DNA from: Faecalimonas sp.
GTDB taxonomy: Bacteria; Bacillota_A; Clostridia; Lachnospirales; Lachnospiraceae
DNA: 15,401 nucleotides
Direction of reading: 5' to 3'
NCBI GenBank assembly: GCA_026169575.1
Contig: JAPFCT010000057.1
Coordinates: 1 to 15,401 of the forward strand
Part shown: in pieces, positions 1 through 7,370 of the stretch
Layout: the number at the start of each line of letters is the position of its first letter
Numbering within the stretch: the stretch's first letter is position 1
Notes under the pieces: model-generated
Told to the model about the DNA's origin: nothing
The model's input: the letters and a program-made list of their open reading frames with translations, nothing else
Databases searched by the model: none
Translations under genes and position numbers: made by a program

Positions 1-378
1 AAATGCACCACTAAATGCCAGTACCAGTGAGACAATATTCAGACCATCTGCAATGCTTTCTGTCGTCACACAAATTCCTCCCAGCTGGTATAATACATGT
101 TCCCCCGGAGAAAACGCTGCCTTTACAAGAAAAAGAAACACTCCAAACAATAACAACACTTTCCAGTAAAGTTTGAAAAATGTCTGAAACTTTCCTGCCA
201 GCTTTGCAGCTGCCATGAAAAAGAGTACCATTCCAAAACCGAACCAATAATTCTGAATGAGAAATGGAAGCAATCCAAACACAAACATCAGATTGAGCTT
301 ACTCATCGGATTTAAGTCCAGTATAAAATTTCCAGTTTTCTTAGGCTCCAGGTATTTTTTTACAAATTCGTATTCCAT
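1..378 (-). CDS. ECF transporter T component (EcfT-like), C-terminal part beyond window
   Basis: The reading frame is open from an ATG at 378 to the left edge (first 126 residues). It begins MEYEFVKKYLEPKKTGNF, then DLNPMSKLNLMF, then hydrophobic segments: about residues 31-45, 50-58 and 76-88, with another starting at the edge near 115. EcfT proteins are the membrane scaffold that couples the substrate-binding S component to the two ATPases of energy-coupling factor importers. An early 'D-x-x-P-x-x-K' motif before the first membrane helix is common in that family. It lies 24 bp after the S-component gene on the same strand, with an AAAGGAGG-like ribosome binding site just before the ATG, so the two form one operon. 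The ATPase genes would be expected to the left of the window. The family's Arg-containing coupling motifs are cut off, so the call rests on context plus the N-terminus. Confidence 0.8.
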   Translation of the reverse strand, partial: MEYEFVKKYLEPKKTGNFILDLNPMSKLNLMFVFGLLPFLIQNYWFGFGMVLFFMAAAKLAGKFQTFFKLYWKVLLLFGVFLFLVKAAFSPGEHVLYQLGGICVTTESIADGLNIVSLVLAFSGAF

Positions 379-402
379 ATTGCCTCCTTTCTCCCCTTTC
401 CC

Positions 403-984
403 CTATGCTTCCTCTTTTAAGAAATATTTTCCATTCGGCAATTTTACAACAAACCGCGCCGGCATGGATTTCAGAACAAAGAAAATAATAATCAGACATA
501 CCAGCTTATCCATCAGTTCAGAACTTAATTCGCTGACAAACGTTGCCGGCATTACATCCCATCCTGCTGCCATCAATGTTGTTACAATCACACTTGCTCC
601 GGTTCCTACAAATCCTCCATAAATCGTTGCTGTAATCGGTACTGCGATACATGTACTAATAATCGCGATGACAATCCCATTGATAATTGCTTTCCAAAAG
701 GAGGAAAACATATTTTTCTTTGCAAGAAAAGAAGCCAGAATTCCAAAAAGGACTCCAATAATTGTGTAAGGAAGCAGCGTTGGCAAAGAAATCGCATTGA
801 TCAGCCCACAGCCAAGTCCCACAAGAGCTCCCGGAATTCCTCCGCATAAGGCACCTACCACAAATGTTCCGATACTGTCCAAAAATAACGGAAGTTTTAA
901 AAGAATTGCAAGCTGTCCACCAACCACGTTGATTGCAATACCGATCGGAATTAAAAAGATTGTTAATTTGTCAATTTTTTTCAT
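403..984 (-). CDS. ECF transporter S component (substrate-binding membrane protein)
   Basis: A 193-residue, very hydrophobic protein with about five or six membrane helices. Glycine-rich stretches (IPIGIAINVVGGQLA, GALCGGIPGALVGLG) and a short basic/acidic tail match the size and look of ECF S components, which bind a vitamin, nucleoside or similar small molecule and work with EcfT and two ATPases. It most resembles, from memory, the group named after C. difficile CD3073, which often sits with nucleoside-metabolism genes. The substrate cannot be read from this window. The ATG at 984 is chosen because AAGGAGGA lies 7 bp upstream. It is the first gene of the minus-strand operon, with the T component following after 24 bp. 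A consensus promoter lies at 1086-1114, and palindromes around it suggest repressor control. Family confidence is high and substrate confidence low. Confidence 0.85.
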   Translation of the reverse strand: MKKIDKLTIFLIPIGIAINVVGGQLAILLKLPLFLDSIGTFVVGALCGGIPGALVGLGCGLINAISLPTLLPYTIIGVLFGILASFLAKKNMFSSFWKAIINGIVIAIISTCIAVPITATIYGGFVGTGASVIVTTLMAAGWDVMPATFVSELSSELMDKLVCLIIIFFVLKSMPARFVVKLPNGKYFLKEEA

Positions 985-1027
985 TTTTCTTCCTCCTTCT
1001 CATCCAAACATTTTAAAAACCTTTGGT

Positions 1028-1037
1028 AAAACGTTTT
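1028..1037. promoter_or_regulatory. LacI-type operator-like palindrome, copy 1
   Basis: AAAACGTTTT is a perfect 10 bp palindrome with a central CG, the shape of many LacI/PurR-family operators. It sits about 40 bp downstream of the predicted transcription start of the ECF operon. The surrounding 14 bases (taaaacgtttttct, 1027-1040) recur exactly at 1243-1256. Confidence 0.45.
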
Positions 1038-1053
1038 TCTAAACTGTTAAAAA

Positions 1054-1071
1054 AAATAAATCGATTTATTT
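1054..1071. promoter_or_regulatory. 18 bp perfect palindrome in ECF leader
   Basis: AAATAAATCGATTTATTT reads the same on both strands. It lies just downstream of the predicted start of ECF transcription (about 1079). It may be an operator. As RNA it would be a weak A/U-only hairpin, so a DNA-binding role is more likely than a terminator. Confidence 0.4.
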
Positions 1072-1085
1072 ACTTCTTATATCTG

Positions 1086-1114
1086 ATGATAAATCAACTT
1101 TATCAGATTGTCAA
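1086..1114 (-). promoter_or_regulatory. Sigma-A promoter of the ECF operon with overlapping inverted repeat
   Basis: On the minus strand TTGACA (1114-1109), a 17 bp spacer and TATCAT (1091-1086) give a near-consensus housekeeping promoter, about 100 bp before the S-component ATG. The inverted repeat TGATAAA-5-TTTATCA (1087-1105) covers the -10 and most of the spacer, a position where a bound repressor would block RNA polymerase. Confidence 0.65.
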
Positions 1115-1243
1115 TTCGTATAATATACCGATTATTTTTCTATATTTTTATTAATTTTATACAATACGTTTCTCTTGCATAACTATTTTTCACAAATTTC
1201 TATATTTATATTTATATATATTTACAATATATCGCTCCTTATT

Positions 1244-1253
1244 AAAACGTTTT
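1244..1253. promoter_or_regulatory. LacI-type operator-like palindrome, copy 2
   Basis: A second AAAACGTTTT, in the same 14 bp context as copy 1 and 216 bp away. It lies 27 bp upstream of the -35 of the plus-strand nuclease promoter, so a pair of bound dimers could loop the control region. Confidence 0.45.
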
Positions 1254-1280
1254 TCTTATTATTCTGAATCGAACTTCTTA

Positions 1281-1309
1281 TTGCCCACCCTTCTCTCCCA
1301 TGTTATAAT
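1281..1309 (+). promoter_or_regulatory. Extended -10 promoter for the Rpn-type nuclease
   Basis: TTGCCC (1281-1286), 17 bp, then TATAAT (1304-1309) preceded by TG at 1301-1302, which makes an extended -10. The predicted start is about 1316, leaving a leader of about 33 bases with AAGGAGG before the ATG. The rest of the 364 bp gap (985-1348) is AT-rich; apart from the sites listed separately I see no gene in it. Confidence 0.6.
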
Positions 1310-1348
1310 TTTCTCATAGAATTCCTCTGTTTCAAGGAGGAACTTCCC

Positions 1349-2227
1349 ATGAAAAAAACTTTACAAGATCTTACAATCAAAGACAATTTTATGTTTGGCG
1401 CTGTAATGACTGATCCGGAAAATTGCAAAGGCTTACTGGAATTACTGCTTCACAAAAAGCTGGACAAAATCATCGTAAGTACCGAAAAAAGTATGATCTA
1501 CCATCCAGAGTACAAAGGTGTCCGTCTTGATGTCTATGCAAAAGATGAGACAAATACCCGATACAATATCGAAATGCAGGTACTTCGGAAATCTGCCCTC
1601 GGTAAGCGCAGTCGTTATTATCACAGTCAGATTGATATGGATCTGTTGCTGAGCGGTTCTGATTACCGCGAACTCCCTGATACTTATGTCATCTTCATTT
1701 GTGATTTTGATCCATTCGGCTTCGGAAAATACTTATATTCCTTTTATACTGCCTGCAGAGAAGAAGGTTCTCTCGACTTCAATGACGGGATTCACACTAT
1801 TTTTCTAAGTACAGCAGGTAAAAATGAATCAGAAGTTCCAGAAGCACTCGTTTCTTTCCTTAAATTTGTCAAAGCAGATTTATCAGAAAGCAGAAACGAT
1901 TTTCATAATGAGTATGTCAGAAAGCTCCAACTATCTATCCGCAAAATTAAAGAAAACAGGGAAATGGAGGAACGATTTATGTTACTGGAAGAATTACTGC
2001 AGGAAGAGCATGAAGAAGGACTTCGTCAAGGTCGTATAGCGGAACGTACTGAAAATATCAAACGTCTCACAGATCTTCTCTTTTCTCTTTTAAAAAAATT
2101 TGATAAACTTCCTGACAGTCTTTTTGAGAAAATTGAAACGGAAAAAGATCCTGAACATTTCATGCAATGGATCCAGTTTGCCGCCGAGTCAGCATCTCTT
2201 TCGGATTTTTTATCAAAGATTGAATAA
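1349..2227 (+). CDS. Rpn family recombination-promoting nuclease / PD-(D/E)XK putative transposase
   Basis: A 292-residue protein. The N-terminal region (LQDLTIKDNFMFGAVM) is the usual opening of the PD-(D/E)XK 'transposase' family. The nuclease core is visible as RLDVYA (D61) followed by YNIEMQ (E75, Q77), the family's D...ExQ metal-binding signature, then RYYHSQID at 89-96. The C-terminal third (about 190-292) is charged and helical, probably coiled-coil, with a QEEHEEGLRQGRIAERT stretch typical of these proteins. E. coli Rpn proteins stimulate RecA-independent recombination and cut DNA; most homologues are uncharacterised. The length is normal and the active-site residues are present, so it looks intact. 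The ATG has AAGGAGG 8 bp upstream. It stands alone with its own promoter, without recognisable terminal repeats, so it is a single mobile-type gene rather than an insertion sequence. Confidence 0.88.
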   Translation: MKKTLQDLTIKDNFMFGAVMTDPENCKGLLELLLHKKLDKIIVSTEKSMIYHPEYKGVRLDVYAKDETNTRYNIEMQVLRKSALGKRSRYYHSQIDMDLLLSGSDYRELPDTYVIFICDFDPFGFGKYLYSFYTACREEGSLDFNDGIHTIFLSTAGKNESEVPEALVSFLKFVKADLSESRNDFHNEYVRKLQLSIRKIKENREMEERFMLLEELLQEEHEEGLRQGRIAERTENIKRLTDLLFSLLKKFDKLPDSLFEKIETEKDPEHFMQWIQFAAESASLSDFLSKIE

Positions 2228-2258
2228 TCTTTTTTCATTCCATCTCAGAAGAACAAAC

Positions 2259-2342
2259 AAAAAAAAGGGCATATCGGCACCACTGCTTCTGTCTAATTGT
2301 TCTATGAACACCTCAGAACATGCAGCGTGAGCCCGATATGCC
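2259..2342 (-). terminator. Long nested hairpin with U8 tail (terminator-like) after the smpB-side operon
   Basis: GGCATATCGG (2268-2277) pairs perfectly with CCGATATGCC (2333-2342). Inside are CTGC/GCAG (2283-2286 with 2322-2325) and TGTTCT/AGAACA (2298-2303 with 2315-2320). On the minus strand the structure is followed directly by eight T (2266-2259), the layout of an intrinsic terminator, about 105 bases after the stop of the small gene at 2448. The remainder of 2228-2447 is AT-rich with no gene seen. The arms are far apart for a simple terminator, so a small structured RNA is an alternative. Confidence 0.55.
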
Positions 2343-2447
2343 TCATCGAAATTTCACTTCAAATTTTCAAACGAATTTTATTCAATTATTTCATCTGATT
2401 TCACAACTATTTTACAATTTCATTGCAGAGGAATTCTATTTTACTTC

Positions 2448-2681
2448 TTATTCCAGCCCCAGAATCTCGGCAAGAACATCGACAATGATCTCATTGGTGC
2501 AAGATTTTACATAACCGAGCAAGTGCAGGGAGATCTCATCCTGCTTCTGTGCCTCGGTCAGTTTTTCATCGTGCTTTGTCTGGTCAATCATCTGGATCAG
2601 CTGCGGTGTCAGATCTTCATAAATCTCTATTGTCGTGTCTGTCACCAGTTTTCTCAATGCCTCTTTTGTTGTAGGTACCAT
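2448..2681 (-). CDS. Small conserved-looking protein of unknown function downstream of smpB
   Basis: A 77-residue protein I do not recognise. It opens MVPTTKEALRKLVTDTTIE, has an acidic, mostly helical composition, one repeat-free charged centre (TKHDEKLTEAQKQDE, about 35-49) and a C-terminus ending EIIVDVLAEILGLE. No signal peptide or membrane segment is evident, so it is probably cytoplasmic. The start is supported by AGGAG six to seven bases before the ATG. It lies 116 bp after smpB on the same strand, with no clear terminator or promoter between them, so it may be the last cistron of the rnr-smpB transcript. The terminator-like hairpin at 2259-2342 follows. The same frame stays open for about 58 codons upstream of the ATG, but it contains no usable start codon. 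A shadow ORF is possible but less likely given the RBS, amino-acid makeup and position. Confidence 0.65.
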   Translation of the reverse strand: MVPTTKEALRKLVTDTTIEIYEDLTPQLIQMIDQTKHDEKLTEAQKQDEISLHLLGYVKSCTNEIIVDVLAEILGLE

Positions 2682-2797
2682 GTTTTTCTCCTGTTCTTTA
2701 TCAGATTTTCTATGTTCATACTGCCGTTTTTCTTTTACTGCCGCTTTACAAACCGACTTTCTCCGCTTTGCAGCCGCAGCCTTGTAACCGCAGCTGC

Positions 2798-3265
2798 CTA
2801 CCCAAGATTCCGGATCTTGAAATCTCTCTGTGCCTCTCGCTGCTGGTCTTTCTTTGCGATGTCATTTCGCTTGTCATAGAGCTTCTTTCCTCGTGCAAGA
2901 CCGATCTCTACTTTTACCAGGCTTCCTTTGAAATAGACTTTGAGCGGCACGATCGCCATTCCTTTTTCCTTTGTCTTTCCGAGCATTTTATTGATTTCTG
3001 CTTTATGTAACAGCAGCTTTCTCGGGCGGAGCGGGTCCTTATTGAAAATATTTCCTTTCTCGTATGGACTGATATGCATTCCATAGATAAAGACTTCTCC
3101 GTTTTCCACACGGATAAACGATTCTTTGACGCTGCATTTTCCCATACGGAGGGATTTCACCTCCGTACCATGCAGCGCAATCCCCGCCTCATAAGTGTCT
3201 AAAATAAAATAATCGTGGTATGCCTTTTTATTGTTGGCAATCAGTTTCGTCGATGTCTTCGCCAT
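2798..3265 (-). CDS. smpB: SsrA-binding protein SmpB
   Basis: A 155-residue protein of normal length for SmpB, the small basic protein that binds tmRNA and delivers it with EF-Tu to stalled ribosomes (trans-translation). Family landmarks are visible: [13 protein letters not shown] near the start, [15 protein letters not shown] (26-40), the conserved [14 protein letters not shown] stretch (59-72), [10 protein letters not shown], and a basic C-terminal tail with [19 protein letters not shown] that folds in the ribosomal A site. The ATG at 3265 lies inside the end of rnr (38 bp overlap), with an AGGGGG-type ribosome binding site within rnr, so translation is probably coupled. The tmRNA gene, which often lies next to smpB in Firmicutes, is not in this window. 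Confidence 0.97.
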   Translation of the reverse strand: MAKTSTKLIANNKKAYHDYFILDTYEAGIALHGTEVKSLRMGKCSVKESFIRVENGEVFIYGMHISPYEKGNIFNKDPLRPRKLLLHKAEINKMLGKTKEKGMAIVPLKVYFKGSLVKVEIGLARGKKLYDKRNDIAKKDQQREAQRDFKIRNLG

Positions 3266-5399
3266 CTTTTTCGTCCCCCTTATTTACCAGTTCAAAATCT
3301 ATTGTACGCTGCAGGCGGTCTGTGTCAAGTACCCTGACATAGACTTCCTGTCCGAGTTTGTAGGATCTGCGCGTATGCTCCCCGATCATCTCAAACCGAT
3401 CCTCATAGTAATCGTAATGGTCATCATGCATGTTTGTCACATGGATCAGCCCTTCCACTGTATTTTCCAGTTCCACATACATGCCCCATTTTGTAATACT
3501 TAAGATAACTCCGGCAAATACCTCACCGATATGCTGTTCCATATATTCTGCCTTCTTTAAACGGATCGTCTCACGCTCTGCCTCTTCTGCCCTGCGCTCC
3601 ATCTGGCTTGCATGCTTTGTCACTTCCGGCAAAATGGATTCGTAATGCTCGATACGATTTTCATTCATCCTTCCGCGCAGTGTCTCTTTGATGATCCGGT
3701 GGATCTGGAGATCCGGGTATCTTCGGATCGGCGATGTGAAGTGACAGTAGTACTGTGCTGCAAGACCGAAATGTCCTGTGTTTTCCGGTGTGTATTTTGC
3801 CTGCTTCATCGAGCGCAGCGCCAGTCTGCTGATAAAATCACCTTCCGGCGTACCGTCTACCTTTGCAAGCAGTTTCTGGATTTCTTTTGGTCTTACCTCT
3901 TTGTTTGCCACATGCAGCGAATGCCCGAAATTATTGATAAACGTACACAACTTCTGGATTTTCTCTTCATCCGGCACGTCGTGCGTCCGGTAGACAAACG
4001 GGATCTCCTGCCAGAAATAGTCCTCTGCCACCGTTTCATTGGCAAGCAGCATAAAGTCTTCGATGATCTTTGTCGCCGTATTCCGGTCATATGGCTTGAT
4101 CTCCGTCGGCGTACCGTCTTCCTTCAGGATGATCTTACTTTCCGGAAAATCAAAATCGATCGAGCCTCTGCGGTGCCGTCTGTCCCTTAAAATCTTTGCA
4201 AGTTCCGCCATCAGTTCAAACATCGGCACAAACTCTTTGTACGTTTCCATCTCTTCCGGATCTCTGTCCTCCAGTATTTTTTTCACACTTGTATAGCTCA
4301 TGCGCTGGTCAATATGGACGACGGTCTCTGCAATTTTATGGTCGATCACCTCTCCTTTTGGATTGACCGTCATGATACAGCTCAGAGCTAGTCTGTCTTC
4401 TCCCGCATTCAGCGAGCAGATTCCGTTGGACAGTGCATGCGGCAGCATCGGGATCACCCGGTCAACAAGGTACACACTCGTCCCGCGCTCATATGCCTCC
4501 CGGTCAAGTGCACTGCGCTCCTGCACATAGTTTGTCACATCCGCAATGTGCACACCGAGCAGATAGTTTTCTCCCTCTTTGGAAATAGAGATCGCATCGT
4601 CCAGATCTTTCGCATCTTCTCCGTCAATCGTCACCATTTTCCAGGAGCGGATGTCCATGCGCCCCGCCATATCTGCGCCCGTGACGTCCTTTGCCACCCG
4701 CTCTGCCTGATTTAACACCTTCTCCGGAAATTCTACCGGAAGATCATACCCTTTTACGATCGACATGATGTCCGTTCCTGGATCATTGACATGTCCGATG
4801 ATCTCAACGACCTTTCCTTCCGGCTTCTTGCCGTCTTTTCCGTAAGAAGTCAGTTCTACGACAACCTTGTGCCCGGTCACAGCCCCTTTTGATCGCTCCA
4901 GCGGCACAAAAATATCTTTGACAAACCGGTCATTGTCCGGGATCACAAAGCCAAAGTTCTTATTTTTCTGAAAATATCCGACCAGCTTCACCGTCCCGTG
5001 AGAGAGGATCCGCACGATTTTTCCCTCTCTTCGCTTTCCTTCAGGCGCTTTTGTTACGACAACCTCCACCTGATCCATATGAAATGCTCCGTTTGCATCG
5101 TCCTCTGAGATAAAGATATCATCAGCTTGTCCTTCTACCGTGACAAATCCGAATCCTCTCGCATGCGCCTGGTAAGTTCCGACCAGCTGCTTTGCAGTCC
5201 CTTTGACATATTTCCCTTTCTGTGTCACAGAAACCTTTCCGTCTGCCACAAGCGCATCCATCACTTTCTTCAATTCATTTCTCTGATCCTTCGGTACCTG
5301 AAGAAGAATTGCAAGTTCCTTCAGCTTCATCGGCACATAAAAATCATCGCAGATAAAATCATATATAATCTTTTTCCGTTTTTCAAATGTCTGTTCCAA
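3228..5399 (-). CDS. rnr: Ribonuclease R (3'-5' exoribonuclease)
   Basis: RNase R degrades structured RNA from the 3' end, and acts in mRNA and rRNA quality control and, with SmpB/tmRNA, on non-stop mRNAs. Positions are counted from the GTG at 5408. An N-terminal winged-helix region (about 5-70) and two cold-shock/OB domains (about 75-205) come first. The RNB catalytic domain (about 250-575) carries [10 protein letters not shown] with the metal-binding aspartates D262, D268, D270 and D271, and [17 protein letters not shown] at 555-571. An S1 domain (about 625-708) and a short acidic tail follow. The first in-frame start is the GTG at 5408, but AAAGGAG touches it with no spacing. The TTG three codons later (5399) sits 8 bases from that site and is chosen here (723 residues). 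It is followed by smpB with a 38 bp overlap. The C-terminus lacks the long Lys-rich tail of the E. coli enzyme. Confidence 0.96.
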   Translation of the reverse strand: MEQTFEKRKKIIYDFICDDFYVPMKLKELAILLQVPKDQRNELKKVMDALVADGKVSVTQKGKYVKGTAKQLVGTYQAHARGFGFVTVEGQADDIFISEDDANGAFHMDQVEVVVTKAPEGKRREGKIVRILSHGTVKLVGYFQKNKNFGFVIPDNDRFVKDIFVPLERSKGAVTGHKVVVELTSYGKDGKKPEGKVVEIIGHVNDPGTDIMSIVKGYDLPVEFPEKVLNQAERVAKDVTGADMAGRMDIRSWKMVTIDGEDAKDLDDAISISKEGENYLLGVHIADVTNYVQERSALDREAYERGTSVYLVDRVIPMLPHALSNGICSLNAGEDRLALSCIMTVNPKGEVIDHKIAETVVHIDQRMSYTSVKKILEDRDPEEMETYKEFVPMFELMAELAKILRDRRHRRGSIDFDFPESKIILKEDGTPTEIKPYDRNTATKIIEDFMLLANETVAEDYFWQEIPFVYRTHDVPDEEKIQKLCTFINNFGHSLHVANKEVRPKEIQKLLAKVDGTPEGDFISRLALRSMKQAKYTPENTGHFGLAAQYYCHFTSPIRRYPDLQIHRIIKETLRGRMNENRIEHYESILPEVTKHASQMERRAEEAERETIRLKKAEYMEQHIGEVFAGVILSITKWGMYVELENTVEGLIHVTNMHDDHYDYYEDRFEMIGEHTRRSYKLGQEVYVRVLDTDRLQRTIDFELVNKGDEKDGEDIDETDCQQ

Positions 5400-5458
5400 T
5401 CTTTTCACTCCTTTTGTTCTCTCATCGACAGTTCCTCATGTGATTTCCTCAGAAAGAG

Positions 5459-5493
5459 AAAAAGAACATACCCATCTGCTAACGGGTATGTTC
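5459..5493 (-). terminator. Intrinsic terminator/attenuator between secG and rnr
   Basis: GAACATACCC (5464-5473) and GGGTATGTTC (5484-5493) form a perfect 10 bp stem with a 10-base loop. On the minus strand it is followed by TTTTTCTCTTT. It lies 50 bases after the secG stop and about 60 bases before the rnr start, so it should end most secG transcripts or attenuate read-through into rnr. Confidence 0.8.
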
Positions 5494-5542
5494 TACATTT
5501 ACAATTCCAAAATTTTTCAAAATGCAGGCAATCTACTATCGT

Positions 5543-5785
5543 CTAGTTAAATACACTAAGATTTAAAACTGCTGCCAGTATCAAAAATAAACATGCCAGA
5601 AACTTTGTAGATTTGACAAGTGCTCCTTCCATGGAACGCCCTTTGTTCTGTCCCCAGTATGTCTCTGCTCCTCCTGCAATGGATCCAAGTCCTGCAGACT
5701 TTCCTTCCTGAAGAAGTACAATGATTGTCAATGCGATACCGTCTATTACAAATAAAATAGTTAATACAATTTTCAAAATTTCCAT
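5543..5785 (-). CDS. secG: Preprotein translocase subunit SecG
   Basis: An 80-residue membrane protein with the SecG pattern. A first helix (MEILKIVLTILFVIDGIALTI) is followed by VLLQEGKSAGLGSIAGGAE, containing the family's conserved LLQ-x-GK-x-x-GLG turn, then a second helix near the C-terminus (FLACLFLILAAVLNLSVF). SecG is the small accessory subunit of the SecYEG channel and assists SecA-driven export. The ATG at 5785 is preferred because GGAGG lies 7 bases upstream. A longer frame from 5827 would start upstream of the promoter's -10 and is not transcribed whole. It has its own promoter (5816-5844) downstream of eno and a strong hairpin after it, so it may be largely monocistronic. Confidence 0.95.
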   Translation of the reverse strand: MEILKIVLTILFVIDGIALTIIVLLQEGKSAGLGSIAGGAETYWGQNKGRSMEGALVKSTKFLACLFLILAAVLNLSVFN

Positions 5786-5815
5786 TTTTACACCTCCCGT
5801 GGATAAACAATGACT

Positions 5816-5844
5816 ATTATACCACAAGAGATTGTCCGTTGCAA
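5816..5844 (-). promoter_or_regulatory. secG promoter
   Basis: On the minus strand TTGCAA (5844-5839), 17 bp, TATAAT (5821-5816), with TG one base before the -10. The predicted start is about 5809, giving a leader of about 24 bases with GGGAGGTG before the secG ATG. Confidence 0.75.
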
Positions 5845-5895
5845 GTTTAACTCAGAACGTTTCTCCGAAAATATTCTGTCCGGTACTTCTTATTT

Positions 5896-7257
<1,362 letters not shown>

Positions 7258-7296
7258 TCAGATTTTATTATTGCCGGAACAATTCTGTTCTATCCG

Positions 7297-7325
7297 TTGA
7301 CTTTTCATTTCCTGCGCGGTACAAT
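7297..7325 (+). promoter_or_regulatory. Promoter of the yitT-type gene with palindrome over the start site
   Basis: TTGACT (7297-7302), 17 bp, TACAAT (7320-7325): a strong sigma-A match. The predicted start is about 7332, with GAGGT before the ATG at 7371. AATCTA-CA-TAGATT (7323-7336) is an inverted repeat that overlaps the end of the -10 and the start site and could be an operator. Confidence 0.7.
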
Positions 7326-7370
7326 CTACATAGATTATTAAATTTTTATAAAATACTGAGGTCTGCACAA

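Noticed and set aside
1028..1040. CcpA catabolite (cre) site
   Set aside because: The centre CG fits, but the flanking TG and CA of the cre consensus are missing; it is closer to a general LacI-type palindrome.
2259..2342. MITE or insertion-sequence ends around the nested hairpin
   Set aside because: Only 10 bp arms about 55 bp apart, no target-site duplication seen, and the U8 tail fits a terminator better.
2228..2800. tmRNA (ssrA) gene next to smpB
   Set aside because: No tRNA-like ends or tag reading frame were seen, and the space is taken by a small gene and a hairpin.
5786..5827. Longer SecG start giving 94 residues
   Set aside because: The start codon lies upstream of the predicted -10 (5816-5821), the extra residues are unlike SecG, and the ATG at 5785 has a good GGAGG.
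7277..7290. LexA/SOS box in the eno leader
   Set aside because: The half sites GAAC and GTTC are 6 bases apart rather than the 4 of the Gram-positive SOS box, and eno is not an SOS gene.
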